A stretch of DNA of 11,039 nucleotides from an uncultured Planctomycetaceae bacterium (GCA_903927685.1 CAIYOB010000573.1:1-11039); one strand, 5' to 3'. Shown: positions 1-7,322, numbered from the stretch's first letter. Notes: generated by a model from the letters alone, not told the origin. Numbers and translations are program-made.

Positions 1-483
1 GAGTACACGTTCGCCGACGGCGCCAAGGCCCAGGTCAACGGCCGGTTCATCGGCAACTGTTACAACGAGTTCGCCACGTTCGTGCACGGCACCAAGTGTG
101 CGGGCCAGTTCTCGGGAGCCATTCATGCGGCCACGGTCAACCTGTACAAGGACCAGCGAGTTGCCGCAGACAACGTTGTCTGGCAGCCGGCCAAGGAGAC
201 GGCCAATTCGTGGCAAGCCGAGTGGAACGTTCTGCTAGACGCAATTCGAAACGACCGGCCGCACAACGAGACCCAGCGTGCCGCCTACTCGAACCTGGCC
301 GGCCTGATGGGCCGCGCCGCCGTCCATTCGGGCAAGATCATCACCTGGGAAGAAGCCTTGGCGTCGGACTTCCTGTTCTGCCCCCAAGTCGACACCTTGA
401 CCGCCGACAGCCCCGCCCCAGTCCAAGCCGACGCCCAAGGCCGCTACCCAGCGCCCGTCCCCGGGATGTGGGTGGAGATGTAA
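1..483 (+). CDS. Gfo/Idh/MocA family oxidoreductase, C-terminal part (cut by left edge)
   Basis: Only the last 160 codons are present; the frame is open at base 1 and ends at TAA 481-483. Gfo/Idh/MocA proteins are NAD(P)-dependent oxidoreductases that usually act on sugars, inositols or related polyols. The N-terminal Rossmann domain lies outside the window. What is visible is the alpha/beta C-terminal domain: a GTKCAGQFS segment near residues 29-37, IHAATVNLY just after it, then a helix with AIRNDRPHNETQRAAYSNLAGLMGR truncated here to AIRNDRPHNETQRAAYSNLA, and TWEEALAS. The end, RYPAPVPGMWVEM, resembles the tails of planctomycete members of the family. The hydrolase gene starts 23 nt downstream, so the two are probably co-transcribed. 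Substrate and cofactor preference cannot be read from this fragment. The family call rests on recalled motif style, not on a search. Confidence 0.8.
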   Translation, partial: EYTFADGAKAQVNGRFIGNCYNEFATFVHGTKCAGQFSGAIHAATVNLYKDQRVAADNVVWQPAKETANSWQAEWNVLLDAIRNDRPHNETQRAAYSNLAGLMGRAAVHSGKIITWEEALASDFLFCPQVDTLTADSPAPVQADAQGRYPAPVPGMWVEM

Positions 484-494
484 CTGAATTGCAA

Positions 495-502
495 GGGAAG
501 GA
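495..502 (+). promoter_or_regulatory. Ribosome binding site GGGAAGGA
   Basis: A purine-rich Shine-Dalgarno-like stretch lies 4 nt before ATG 507. It fixes the hydrolase start there, although the frame stays open far upstream through the oxidoreductase gene. Confidence 0.55.
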
Positions 503-506
503 CAAT

Positions 507-1310
507 ATGGCCATCTGTCGATCGATTGTTTTGGTATCACTGTTCGTCGGTCCGTGGGTTGCATTGCCCGCCGCCGAGACACCGCAGAAGTCACTGCCGT
601 TGCCCGGCGAAGTGTTTTCGATTGAGGGCCGCACGGCGTTTGTCATCCTGCCGCCGACGAAGCCCGGGGAGGGGCCGATCCCGTGGGTCTGGTATGCGCC
701 GACGCTGCCGAACCTGCCGGGCGAGGCGGAGAAATGGATGTTCGAGCGTTTTACCCAGGCGGGGATCGCGATCGCGGGGATCGACGTCGGGGAATCGTAC
801 GGCAGTCCTGCCGGGAGAGTACTGTACACGGCTCTGTACGACGAGCTGACGAAGAACCGGGGCTTTGCACCCAAGGCGGTGATGCTCGGCCGCAGCCGGG
901 GCGGGCTGATGACGCTCGCGTGGGCCGTCGAGAATGCGGACAAGGTGGCCGGGTTCGCGGGCGTCTATCCGGTCTGCAACGTGGCGAGCTATCCGGGCGT
1001 GGCCAAGGCCTGCGGCGCTTACGGGATGTCGGCCGACGAACTGGCGGCGCGGCTGGTGGAGCATAATCCGCTGGACCGGCTCGCCGCCCTGGCCAAGGCG
1101 GACGTCCCACTGTTCGCGATCCACGGCGACGTCGACCGAGTCGTGCCACTGGAAGCGAACTCGGGCGAAATGCGGAAACGCTACGAAGCCTTGGGCGGCA
1201 AGATGCAATTGATCGTCCCACCCGGCCAAGGGCATAACATGTGGCCCGGGTTCTTCCAGTGCCAGGAACTGGTGGACTTTGTCATCGCCCAGACGCGTCA
1301 CAAGCCGTAG
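507..1310 (+). CDS. Secreted alpha/beta hydrolase (prolyl oligopeptidase / acetyl-esterase-like)
   Basis: A 267-residue protein with an alpha/beta-hydrolase fold, likely cleaving an ester or a related bond. The N-terminus (MAICRSIVLVSLFVGPWVAL, then PAAE) is a signal peptide with probable cleavage after Ala23, so the enzyme should be exported. The catalytic triad can be proposed: nucleophile Ser130 in GRSRGG (the G-x-S-x-G elbow), Asp210 in HGDVDRVVP, and His243 in GQGHNMWP. The first-half segment GIAIAGIDVGESYGSPAG is typical of the fold before the elbow. ATG 507 was chosen for its Shine-Dalgarno and for the signal peptide. It sits 23 nt after the oxidoreductase gene and 46 nt before the isomerase-like gene, which suggests one transcript. 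Carbohydrate esterase activity would fit the neighbourhood, but the substrate is unknown. Confidence 0.85.
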   Translation: MAICRSIVLVSLFVGPWVALPAAETPQKSLPLPGEVFSIEGRTAFVILPPTKPGEGPIPWVWYAPTLPNLPGEAEKWMFERFTQAGIAIAGIDVGESYGSPAGRVLYTALYDELTKNRGFAPKAVMLGRSRGGLMTLAWAVENADKVAGFAGVYPVCNVASYPGVAKACGAYGMSADELAARLVEHNPLDRLAALAKADVPLFAIHGDVDRVVPLEANSGEMRKRYEALGGKMQLIVPPGQGHNMWPGFFQCQELVDFVIAQTRHKP

Positions 1311-1343
1311 CCGTGGGCTCGGTTCCTATTGGCCGATCATCTC

Positions 1344-1348
1344 AGGAG
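1344..1348 (+). promoter_or_regulatory. Ribosome binding site AGGAG
   Basis: AGGAG lies 8 nt before ATG 1357. It decides this start over earlier in-frame starts such as the GTG near 1279, which lies inside the hydrolase gene. Confidence 0.65.
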
Positions 1349-1356
1349 ACCCAATC

Positions 1357-2931
1357 ATGTGCCAGTGTCATGCTCGCGTTGGCTGTCACGGTTGTTTCCA
1401 CTCGCTCGATCGACGCCGGTTCCTGCAGCACGGCGGCGCGGCCCTGGCTGCTGTCGGCGGTCTGGCGCTGGGACACAGCGCTACGGCGGCCGAAACCCGC
1501 AAGGTGCGCGTGGCGGCGGTCTTCCTGGCCCAGGTCCGCAACTCGTGGCCGTATCCGGGATTCGATGCGGCGGGACGGCAACGGGAGATCCTGGCCGCGC
1601 TGGCCGAGGGCTGCCCGGAGGTCGAATTCGTTCCGGTGACGATCGAGACGCCGGCGGACAACCCGCGCTTGTTGGACTTGCACGACCAGATCGACGGCTA
1701 CCTGGTCTACGTGGCCACGCTGTCCTGGAGCCTGGCCGGGACGATTGCCGCCATCGGCAAGTTGAACAAGCCCACGGTGGTGGCCAGCGAATTCCTGGGC
1801 GGCTGCGGGGCTTTCCTCACGTCGGTCGGGCCGCTGGTCCGCGGCGAAAACACGGTCGCCGTCTCGACGACCCGCTTGGCGGACCTCGTGACGGTGGCCC
1901 GGCAGTTCAATGCCCTCCGTACGCCCGGTGTGACGCCGGCGGCCTTTGCCCGACAATGCGAACAGGCCTATCGCGGCACCTTTGCCGCGGCCGGCGCCGA
2001 TCAACTGGCCGACGACAGCCTGCAGCTGACGGACATCGGCGAATGCGTGGCGCGGTTCCGCAAGTCGAAGGTCCTGGTGCTGGGGCACGGCCGCGGCGGC
2101 CAGCAGCGGGACGTGCTGGGCGCGACCTGGCAGTACGTGGACTGGAGCGAGTTGCAGGCATTCTATCCGGAGATCGATCCCGACGAAGCGGCCGCGTGTG
2201 CCGACCGCTGGACACGCGCGTCGCAGGCCCTTGCGCCGGGCCAGTACATCGAGCCCAGCGTGCCGCCTGCCAAGGAGATCCACAACGCCGCGGTGGTCTA
2301 CCTGGCAACGCTGCGGTTGCTGAAGAAACACGAGACCAACTTGATCACGATGAGCTGTGGAGGCGGCCTGGGGACCTCGGCCGCGTTGTGCGGATTCCCC
2401 TGCCTGGGATTCTCCCAGATCCTGGATGACGGCGGACTAGGGATCTGCGAAGCGAATCTCGACGACACGCCTCCCATGCTGATGGCCTTGCACCTGACCG
2501 GCCGGCCGGGCCTCGTGTCGGACCCGGCGATCGACACGTCGCAGAACCGCATCGTCTATTCACATTGTGTCGGGCCGACCAAGGTCTTGGGGCCGAGCGG
2601 ACCGCAGAATTCCTATCGCATCCGCACGTCCCACGCCCGCGTCGGGGCCGTGGTCGAATCGCTGATGCCTGCAGGCTATATGACGACGACCTTTCGCACC
2701 AACGTCGCCCGCAAGCAAATGGTCATCCACCAGGCCAAGTCCCTGGGCGCCCTGGACAGCGAGAACGGCTGCCGCACGAAGCTGATCGGCGTGGTGCGCG
2801 GCGACATCGGCAAGTTGTTCGCCCGCTGGGACCAGTTCGGCTGGCATCGGGTCACCGTGTTTGGCGACGTTAAGGAGCCGCTCACCGAGTTCGGCCGGGC
2901 TCTGGGCCTGGAGATGATCGACGAAGCCTGA
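1357..2931 (+). CDS. Tat-signal protein resembling L-fucose/L-arabinose isomerase family
   Basis: A 524-residue protein. Residues 18-23 (DRRRFL) followed by a small-residue hydrophobic stretch to about Ala45 form a twin-arginine signal, so the folded enzyme is likely exported. Ahead of it, four cysteines fall in the first 13 residues (C2, C4, C10, C13). The mature part resembles the FucI/AraA fold: an N-terminal alpha/beta region with DGYLVYVATLSWSLAG (about 113-128) and KPTVVASEF, a middle region with SCGGGLGTSAALCGFPCLGF (333-352), then GICEANLDDTPPMLMALHLT (362-381) and GRP, and a C-terminus with WHRVTVFGD (496-504) and LGLEMIDEA. In the family the C-terminal part binds the metal and the ketose/aldose substrate. 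Isomerases of this fold are normally cytoplasmic, so the Tat signal is unusual. Activity is not established; a sugar-binding or other role is possible. A 17-bp tandem repeat starts at its stop codon. Confidence 0.65.
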   Translation: MCQCHARVGCHGCFHSLDRRRFLQHGGAALAAVGGLALGHSATAAETRKVRVAAVFLAQVRNSWPYPGFDAAGRQREILAALAEGCPEVEFVPVTIETPADNPRLLDLHDQIDGYLVYVATLSWSLAGTIAAIGKLNKPTVVASEFLGGCGAFLTSVGPLVRGENTVAVSTTRLADLVTVARQFNALRTPGVTPAAFARQCEQAYRGTFAAAGADQLADDSLQLTDIGECVARFRKSKVLVLGHGRGGQQRDVLGATWQYVDWSELQAFYPEIDPDEAAACADRWTRASQALAPGQYIEPSVPPAKEIHNAAVVYLATLRLLKKHETNLITMSCGGGLGTSAALCGFPCLGFSQILDDGGLGICEANLDDTPPMLMALHLTGRPGLVSDPAIDTSQNRIVYSHCVGPTKVLGPSGPQNSYRIRTSHARVGAVVESLMPAGYMTTTFRTNVARKQMVIHQAKSLGALDSENGCRTKLIGVVRGDIGKLFARWDQFGWHRVTVFGDVKEPLTEFGRALGLEMIDEA

Positions 2932-2962
2932 GACGAAACGTTGACTGAGACGGAACGTTGAC
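2929..2962 (+). repeat. Tandem 17-bp direct repeat overlapping the stop codon
   Basis: Unit 1 (2929-2945) is TGAGACGAAACGTTGAC and unit 2 (2946-2962) is TGAGACGGAACGTTGAC: 16 of 17 identical, with no spacer. The first TGA is the stop codon of the isomerase-like gene. Each unit ends in TTGAC, so the -35-like hexamer is present twice: TTGACT at 2941-2946 and TTGACG at 2958-2963. Confidence 0.9.
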
Positions 2963-2986
2963 GCTGGTCCGCCGACGTGGGATACT
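2958..2986 (+). promoter_or_regulatory. Putative sigma-70-type promoter for the sulfatase gene
   Basis: TTGACG (2958-2963) matches the -35 consensus at 5 of 6. It is followed after exactly 17 nt by GATACT (2981-2986), 4 of 6 to TATAAT. Transcription would start near 2993, leaving a leader of about 25 nt that contains AGGAGG. The hexamers are read directly; promoter activity is inferred. Confidence 0.55.
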
Positions 2987-3005
2987 CTCTGCACCATTTT
3001 CTTCC

Positions 3006-3011
3006 AGGAGG
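3006..3011 (+). promoter_or_regulatory. Ribosome binding site AGGAGG
   Basis: A perfect Shine-Dalgarno lies 7 nt before ATG 3019. It fixes the sulfatase start; the upstream in-frame GTG at 2977 would fall in the promoter spacer. Confidence 0.8.
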
Positions 3012-3018
3012 CAACCCC

Positions 3019-4584
3019 ATGACCGGCTATGCACGTTCGTTGGACCATCGCTCAATGCGCACACGACTCCGTCGCCTGTTTTCCGCTCTCGCTCTGCTGG
3101 CGATCGCCACCGTGGGGACTTGCCTGGCTCCGGGCGCCGAGAACCGCGGCGTCTGTGCCGAGCGGTCGGACCTGCCCAACGTCATCGTCATTTACATCGA
3201 CGACATGGGCTATGCGGACATCGGCCCATTCGGCGCCCAGGGTTACAGCACGCCCAACCTGGACCGCATGGCTCGCGAGGGACGGCGATTCACCGATTTC
3301 TATGTGGCCCAAGCGGTCTGTTCGGCGTCGCGGGCGGCGTTGATGACCGGCTGTTACAACGTCCGCGTCGGGATCCAGGGGGCGCTGGCTCATCAAGCCA
3401 ACCACGGGATCAGCGACGGGGAGATGACGCTGGCCGAAGTGGTCAAGCAGAAGGACTACGCGACGGCCTGCTACGGCAAGTGGCACCTGGGCCACCACCC
3501 CAAGTTTCTGCCCGTCAAGCACGGTTTCGACGAGTACCTGGGCCTGCCCTACTCGAACGACATGTGGCCGTTCCATCCGACGGCCGGCAAGAATTTCCCT
3601 CATCTGCCGCTGATCGAGAACACGCGGATCATCGACGCCGACGTGACGGGCGACGATCAGACGCAGCTGACAACGCGGTACACCGAACGGGCGGTCCAGT
3701 TCATCGAACGCAACAAGGACCGACCGTTCTTCATCTACCTGCCGCACTCGATGGTCCACGTTCCGCTGTACGTGTCGGACAAGTTCCGCGGCCGCAGCGA
3801 GCGGGGGCTGTTCGGCGACGTGGTGATGGAAATCGACTGGTCCGTCGGCCAGATCCTGGACACGCTGCGGAAGCAGGAACTGGACGAGCGCACGCTGGTG
3901 ATCTTCACGGCCGACAACGGCCCGTGGCTCAGCTACGGCGACCACGCCGGCTCCGCCGGCCGCTTGCGCGAAGGCAAGGGAACCATGTTCGACGGCGGTT
4001 GCCGCGTGCCGACCGTGATGTGGTGGCCGGGCAAGATTCCCGCCGACACCGTCTGCCAAGAACCGGCGATGACGATCGATATCTTGCCGACGCTGGCGCA
4101 CCTGGTGGGCGCTCAACTGCCCGCGCACAAGATCGACGGCCGGAACATCTGGCCGCTGATGGCTGGCGAACCGGGCGCCAAGAGCCCGCAGGACGCGTAC
4201 TATTTCTATTGGGGCGCCGAGTTGCAGGCGGTGCGCATGGGCCGCTGGAAGCTGCACTTCCCGCACGGCTATCGGACGCTGGGCGGCAAGCCCGGCGGCA
4301 CCGGCGGCCAACCCGTCCCCTATGAGGAAGGCAAGATCGACCTGGCCCTGTTCGACCTGGAATCCGATCCGGGCGAGACCGTCAACGTGATCGAGCAGCA
4401 TCCGGAAGAAGTCGCCAAGATCCAAGCTTTGGCCGAGCGGATGCGAGCCGACTTGGGCGATTCAGCCAGCAAGCGAAAGGGCTCCGGCGCCCGTGAGCCC
4501 GGCCGCCTGCAGCCCGGGGATCTGCGGTTCCACTGGGTGCCCGGCCGGCCGCTGGAGGTCGAGCCGAAGGCGGGGCCCGCGTGA
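3019..4584 (+). CDS. Secreted sulfatase (formylglycine-dependent, arylsulfatase family)
   Basis: A 521-residue sulfatase that hydrolyses sulfate esters. After a basic N-region (RTRLRRL) a hydrophobic segment ([13 protein letters not shown], about 21-33) indicates export. The metal site starts at Asp61-Asp62 ([11 protein letters not shown]). The maturation motif is CSASR at 101-105, where Cys101 should become formylglycine; it has Ala where Pro is most common. Further family landmarks are GKWHLG (153-158), His247 in [14 protein letters not shown] with Asp299-Asn300, and [10 protein letters not shown] with Lys320. The C-terminal subdomain carries [10 protein letters not shown] and [13 protein letters not shown] (about 444-456), typical of arylsulfatase A-like enzymes. 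Length is normal for the family. It has its own promoter and a strong AGGAGG. With the sialidase-like and lyase genes downstream, a glycan sulfate is a likely substrate, but which one is not readable. Confidence 0.93.
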   Translation: MTGYARSLDHRSMRTRLRRLFSALALLAIATVGTCLAPGAENRGVCAERSDLPNVIVIYIDDMGYADIGPFGAQGYSTPNLDRMAREGRRFTDFYVAQAVCSASRAALMTGCYNVRVGIQGALAHQANHGISDGEMTLAEVVKQKDYATACYGKWHLGHHPKFLPVKHGFDEYLGLPYSNDMWPFHPTAGKNFPHLPLIENTRIIDADVTGDDQTQLTTRYTERAVQFIERNKDRPFFIYLPHSMVHVPLYVSDKFRGRSERGLFGDVVMEIDWSVGQILDTLRKQELDERTLVIFTADNGPWLSYGDHAGSAGRLREGKGTMFDGGCRVPTVMWWPGKIPADTVCQEPAMTIDILPTLAHLVGAQLPAHKIDGRNIWPLMAGEPGAKSPQDAYYFYWGAELQAVRMGRWKLHFPHGYRTLGGKPGGTGGQPVPYEEGKIDLALFDLESDPGETVNVIEQHPEEVAKIQALAERMRADLGDSASKRKGSGAREPGRLQPGDLRFHWVPGRPLEVEPKAGPA

Positions 4585-4618
4585 GCGGCACGGGGCGGGC
4601 GGTGACTCCGTGGGCCGC
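4585..4618 (+). terminator. Possible terminator hairpin after the sulfatase gene
   Basis: Immediately after TGA 4582-4584, GCGGC then ACGG (4585-4593) can pair with CCGT then GCCGC (4608-4618), with two unpaired bases (GG) on the right side. No T-run follows, so it is not a classical intrinsic terminator. It may be 3'-end protection or chance in GC-rich DNA. Confidence 0.3.
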
Positions 4619-4668
4619 GAGTGGCGGGGCCAATCCGGCGCCGAGTCCGGACGGCCGACACGGGGGCC

Positions 4669-4755
4669 GGGTGCCTGGGGGCGAGCCACGAGGTACGAGC
4701 GGCGAGCCCACAGTTCTTGGCACTGGGGGCTCGCTGCGCTCGACGCCAGGCACCC
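4669..4755. repeat. Palindromic repeat-like intergenic element
   Basis: GGGTGCCTGG (4669-4678) is perfectly complemented by CCAGGCACCC (4746-4755). Inside, GCGAGCC (4681-4687) can pair with GGCTCGC (4728-4734). A second GCGAGCCCA (4702-4710) competes for the same right arm. The 87-bp structure lies in the 268-nt gap between the sulfatase and Uma2 genes. It looks like a small non-autonomous or REP-type element, but copy number elsewhere is unknown. Confidence 0.5.
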
Positions 4756-4783
4756 ACTGAGCGTTGGCGGCTGACGACAGCAG

Positions 4784-4813
4784 TAGACGCGGCACGGCAA
4801 TCCACGCTAGAAT
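4784..4813 (+). promoter_or_regulatory. Putative promoter for the Uma2 gene
   Basis: TAGACG (4784-4789, 4 of 6 to TTGACA) and TAGAAT (4808-4813, 5 of 6 to TATAAT) are separated by 18 nt. Transcription would begin near 4820, about 33 nt before ATG 4853. Confidence 0.45.
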
Positions 4814-4852
4814 CGGGCCAGACGCCCTCCATGACCCTGGGAGACTGTGCTC

Positions 4853-5476
4853 ATGTCCGCTGTACCCAAGCCGTACCTGACCCCGCAGCAGTACCTGGCT
4901 CGCGAACGGCGCGCCGAGACGAAAAGCGAGTACCTGCGCGGCGAGGTCTTTGCCATGTCCGGCGCGAGCCGGAAGCACAACCTGGTTGCGATGAATGTCG
5001 CCGGTGAACTTCGCCAGCAACTACGGGACCGCGACTGCGAAGTCTATCCGAGCGACATGCGGGTCAAAATCAGCCCCACGGGACTGTATACCTATCCCGA
5101 CGTCACGGTCGTGTGCGGCGAGCCCGAGTTCGAGGACGCGGAAGTCGACACGCTGCTGAATCCGAAAGTGGTTGTCGAAGTGCTCTCGCCGTCCACCGCG
5201 GACTACGACCGAGGCCGGAAGTTCACGCACTATCGCCGTCTGGCGTCCTTGCGGGAGTACGTGTTGATCAGCCAGGACCGTCCGCTGGTCGAGCATTACG
5301 TGCGTCAGGGACGCGACCAGTGGCTGCTGACGGAAAACAGCTCCCTGGAGGAGACCGTCGTCCTGCCGTCCATCGAGTGCCAGTTGTCCCTGGCGGAGAT
5401 CTATCTCAAGGTGCGTTTCACGGCGGAGGACGACGAGACGCCCCTGACGCAGGACGAAACCTCCGCCGGCGAGTGA
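4853..5476 (+). CDS. Uma2 family (DUF820) putative endonuclease
   Basis: A 207-residue protein of the Uma2/DUF820 family, which adopts a PD-(D/E)xK restriction-endonuclease-like fold. The biological role of the family is poorly known, and it is often expanded in cyanobacteria and planctomycetes. Visible marks are SEYLRGEVFAMSGAS (about 25-39), HNLVAMNVAGEL, then YPDVTVVCGE with Asp83, VVVEVLSPSTADYD with Glu109, and RGRKFTHYR with Lys123; these give the D...E-x-L...K active-site pattern. The acidic tail (EDDETPLTQDETSAGE) is likely disordered. ATG 4853 was chosen over GTG 4847 because GGGAG at 4839-4843 is spaced 9 nt from it. The gene has its own promoter and is abutted directly by a short broken frame. 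No signal peptide, so it is cytoplasmic. Confidence 0.88.
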   Translation: MSAVPKPYLTPQQYLARERRAETKSEYLRGEVFAMSGASRKHNLVAMNVAGELRQQLRDRDCEVYPSDMRVKISPTGLYTYPDVTVVCGEPEFEDAEVDTLLNPKVVVEVLSPSTADYDRGRKFTHYRRLASLREYVLISQDRPLVEHYVRQGRDQWLLTENSSLEETVVLPSIECQLSLAEIYLKVRFTAEDDETPLTQDETSAGE

Positions 5477-5696
5477 ATGCCGAAGGCCGAAGTTGCTCCG
5501 ACCTTGTCCGACCACATCTGCCGCGAGTGGATCGAGCGCGCGAAACGGTTGCTGGGGGGCCGAGCGGATCAAGCTGCAGTCGGTGCCCGCCGCGTGCGGC
5601 TGGGTGACGGCCGAACGCGTGCGACTGGTATGCAAACGAGTCCGCAGCCAGACGCCGCTGCCGTACCTGGCCGAACCGCTGTGGGCCTGTCTTTAG
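5477..5696 (+). pseudogene. Short 72-codon gene interrupted by a frameshift at a G6 run
   Basis: ATG 5477 follows the Uma2 TGA with no gap, suggesting translational coupling; no separate Shine-Dalgarno is seen. The frame starts MPKAEVAPTLSDHICREWIE and runs well to KRLLG. At GGGGGG (5554-5559) the coding character moves to the +1 frame, which continues AERIKLQSVPAACGWVTAER, then VRLVCKRVRSQTPLPYLAEP and LWACL, ending at TAG 5694-5696. Removing one G would join the two into one 72-residue basic protein. Third-position G/C is high in the first frame before the run and in the second frame after it, and poorer in the abandoned frame. The cause could be a true mutation, a sequencing or assembly error in the homopolymer, or programmed slippage. 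I do not recognise the family. Confidence 0.5.
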
Positions 5697-5770
5697 TTGA
5701 CCAGGACAGGGGAGGGGTGGACGCGGGAGCGGCCAGGGAGGGCTGTCGTCGCGAATCGTCATGGGCTGGG

Positions 5771-5798
5771 TTCCGTCAAGAGACGCCGGGAGTATAAT
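5771..5798 (+). promoter_or_regulatory. Putative promoter with perfect -10 for the PhoD-like gene
   Basis: TATAAT at 5793-5798 is a perfect -10 box in otherwise GC-rich DNA. The best -35 at a tolerable distance is weak (TTCCGT at 5771-5776, 16-nt spacer). Transcription would start near 5805, giving a leader of about 55 nt before ATG 5860. Confidence 0.5.
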
Positions 5799-5859
5799 CC
5801 GGGTGCGCCGTCACGGTCGCGTCCCCTGATCCCTCACGAACTCGAACGAGCGATACACC

Positions 5860-7317
5860 ATGAATCGAGCAGGTATTCTCCTCGCATCGTTCCTCCTGGG
5901 ACTGACGATGCGGCCGGTTGCCGCGGATTCGGAACTGGCCGAGCAGCCCGCTGTTCCGGCGATCCAACCGCCCACTTCCGACGGCGGACTGTACGTCGGG
6001 AGCGGCGCCAAAGCGGGCGAAATCACCGACCGGTCCGCGATCGTCCACGTGCGACTGACCGCCACGCCGGGGCAGGATGCCCGGGGGCTGATTCCCGGAC
6101 GCGAGGGACAAGCCCGACTGCGTTATAGCACCGAGCAGAACCTGACCGAATCCAAGACCACCGCGTGGGAGACGGCCCGGGCGGCGGAGGACTATTCAAT
6201 CCAGTTCCAACTGGGCGAGCTGCCGCCGGCGCGGCGCATCTTCTACCGCGTCGAGTTCCGCGCCGAACCAGCGGCCGAGTCCCGCTTGTCCGAACCGTTT
6301 TCCTTCCTGACGGCGCCGGCGCCTGACCAGCGGGCGGCGGTCATGTTCCATCTGACCACCTGCCAGGACACCCGCGGGGACTCGACGTATCGGCCGATGG
6401 CCGCGCAACGCCCCGACTTCTGCGTTTCCGACGGGGACACGGTCTACTACGACGGCCAGGGGCAAGCCCGCAATGTGCCTCAGGCCTGGCAGGCTTACCA
6501 GAAAATGTTCGGCCTGCCCAGCATGCGGGACTACTACCGGCACGTCGGCGGCTATTTCATGAAGGACGACCACGACTACCGCTTCAATGACGCCGATCCG
6601 TACATGCGGGGCAGGTGGGTCGGGGCGAAGAATGCCGATCCGGAGGCCCGGTTCATCGAGACCAAGGGGAAGCAAAAACTCGACGCCGCCTGGCTGACGC
6701 ACGAGGAAGGCATCCGGGTGTTCAAACAGGTGTTCCCGCTGGGGGACAAGACGTACCGCACGGTTCGCTGGGGACGAGGCGTTCAGATGTGGATGCTGGA
6801 GAACCGCGACTTCCGTTCGCCCAACAACCTGCCGGACGGGCCGGACAAATCGATCTGGGGCCGGGAGCAGAAAGCCTGGCTGATGGAGACCCTGCTGGCG
6901 AGCGACGCCGATCATCGGATCATCATCTCCCCCAACCCGATCATCGGCCCCGATCGGTTGATGAAGGGCGACAACCACGCCAACCTGAACGGTTTCTGGC
7001 ACGAGGGGCAGGCGTTTCTCGACTGGCTCAAGGAGCAGAACCTGCACAACGTGGTCCTGATGTGCGGCGATCGGCACTGGCAGTATCATTCCCTGGACCG
7101 CCGGAACGGCCGCAGCACGCACGAGTTCAGCTGCGGACCGACCAGCGACGAGCACACCCAGGCGGTGCCTCCCCTGTACGAGGGCGTCGAGCGTCCCTAT
7201 GCGGCCAGCCGCGGCGGCTTCCTGAGCGTGCGCTACCGGCCCGACGACCGCTCGCTGACCATGCAGTTTCATTCGATGCAGGGCGAGCCGTTGTACGAGA
7301 AGGTCTTGCTGCCCTGA
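5860..7317 (+). CDS. Exported PhoD-like alkaline phosphatase / phosphodiesterase
   Basis: A 485-residue protein of the PhoD-like metallophosphatase family, which hydrolyses phosphate mono- or diesters with a Ca/Fe-type metal centre. A signal peptide covers about residues 1-22 (hydrophobic GILLASFLLGLTM, cleavage near VAA). The N-terminal beta domain contains YVGSGAKAGEITDRSAIVHV (45-64), typical of the family. Catalytic-domain marks follow: GDTVYYD (192-198), KDDHDYRFND (235-244), GREQKAWLMETLLAS (334-348), SPNP (357-360) and the metal-binding GDRHWQYHS (403-411). All expected motif blocks are present, so it should be active. There is no clear Shine-Dalgarno before ATG 5860, only a weak ACGAG about 10 nt upstream. 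The start was chosen from the signal peptide and the TATAAT box 62 nt upstream. It is a single-gene unit; a role in phosphate scavenging is inferred from the family. Confidence 0.85.
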   Translation: MNRAGILLASFLLGLTMRPVAADSELAEQPAVPAIQPPTSDGGLYVGSGAKAGEITDRSAIVHVRLTATPGQDARGLIPGREGQARLRYSTEQNLTESKTTAWETARAAEDYSIQFQLGELPPARRIFYRVEFRAEPAAESRLSEPFSFLTAPAPDQRAAVMFHLTTCQDTRGDSTYRPMAAQRPDFCVSDGDTVYYDGQGQARNVPQAWQAYQKMFGLPSMRDYYRHVGGYFMKDDHDYRFNDADPYMRGRWVGAKNADPEARFIETKGKQKLDAAWLTHEEGIRVFKQVFPLGDKTYRTVRWGRGVQMWMLENRDFRSPNNLPDGPDKSIWGREQKAWLMETLLASDADHRIIISPNPIIGPDRLMKGDNHANLNGFWHEGQAFLDWLKEQNLHNVVLMCGDRHWQYHSLDRRNGRSTHEFSCGPTSDEHTQAVPPLYEGVERPYAASRGGFLSVRYRPDDRSLTMQFHSMQGEPLYEKVLLP

Positions 7318-7322
7318 GCGTT

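Noticed and set aside
2977..3018. Upstream GTG start for the sulfatase
   Set aside because: It lies between the -35 and -10 boxes and has no ribosome binding site. ATG 3019 has AGGAGG at 7 nt.
3052..4425. Minus-strand and alternate + strand frames over the sulfatase
   Set aside because: The sulfatase frame carries all family motifs; the others are shadows with no motif.
4621..5007. 128-codon + strand frame across the sulfatase-Uma2 gap
   Set aside because: It overlaps the Uma2 start in another phase, crosses the palindromic element and promoter, and shows no motif.
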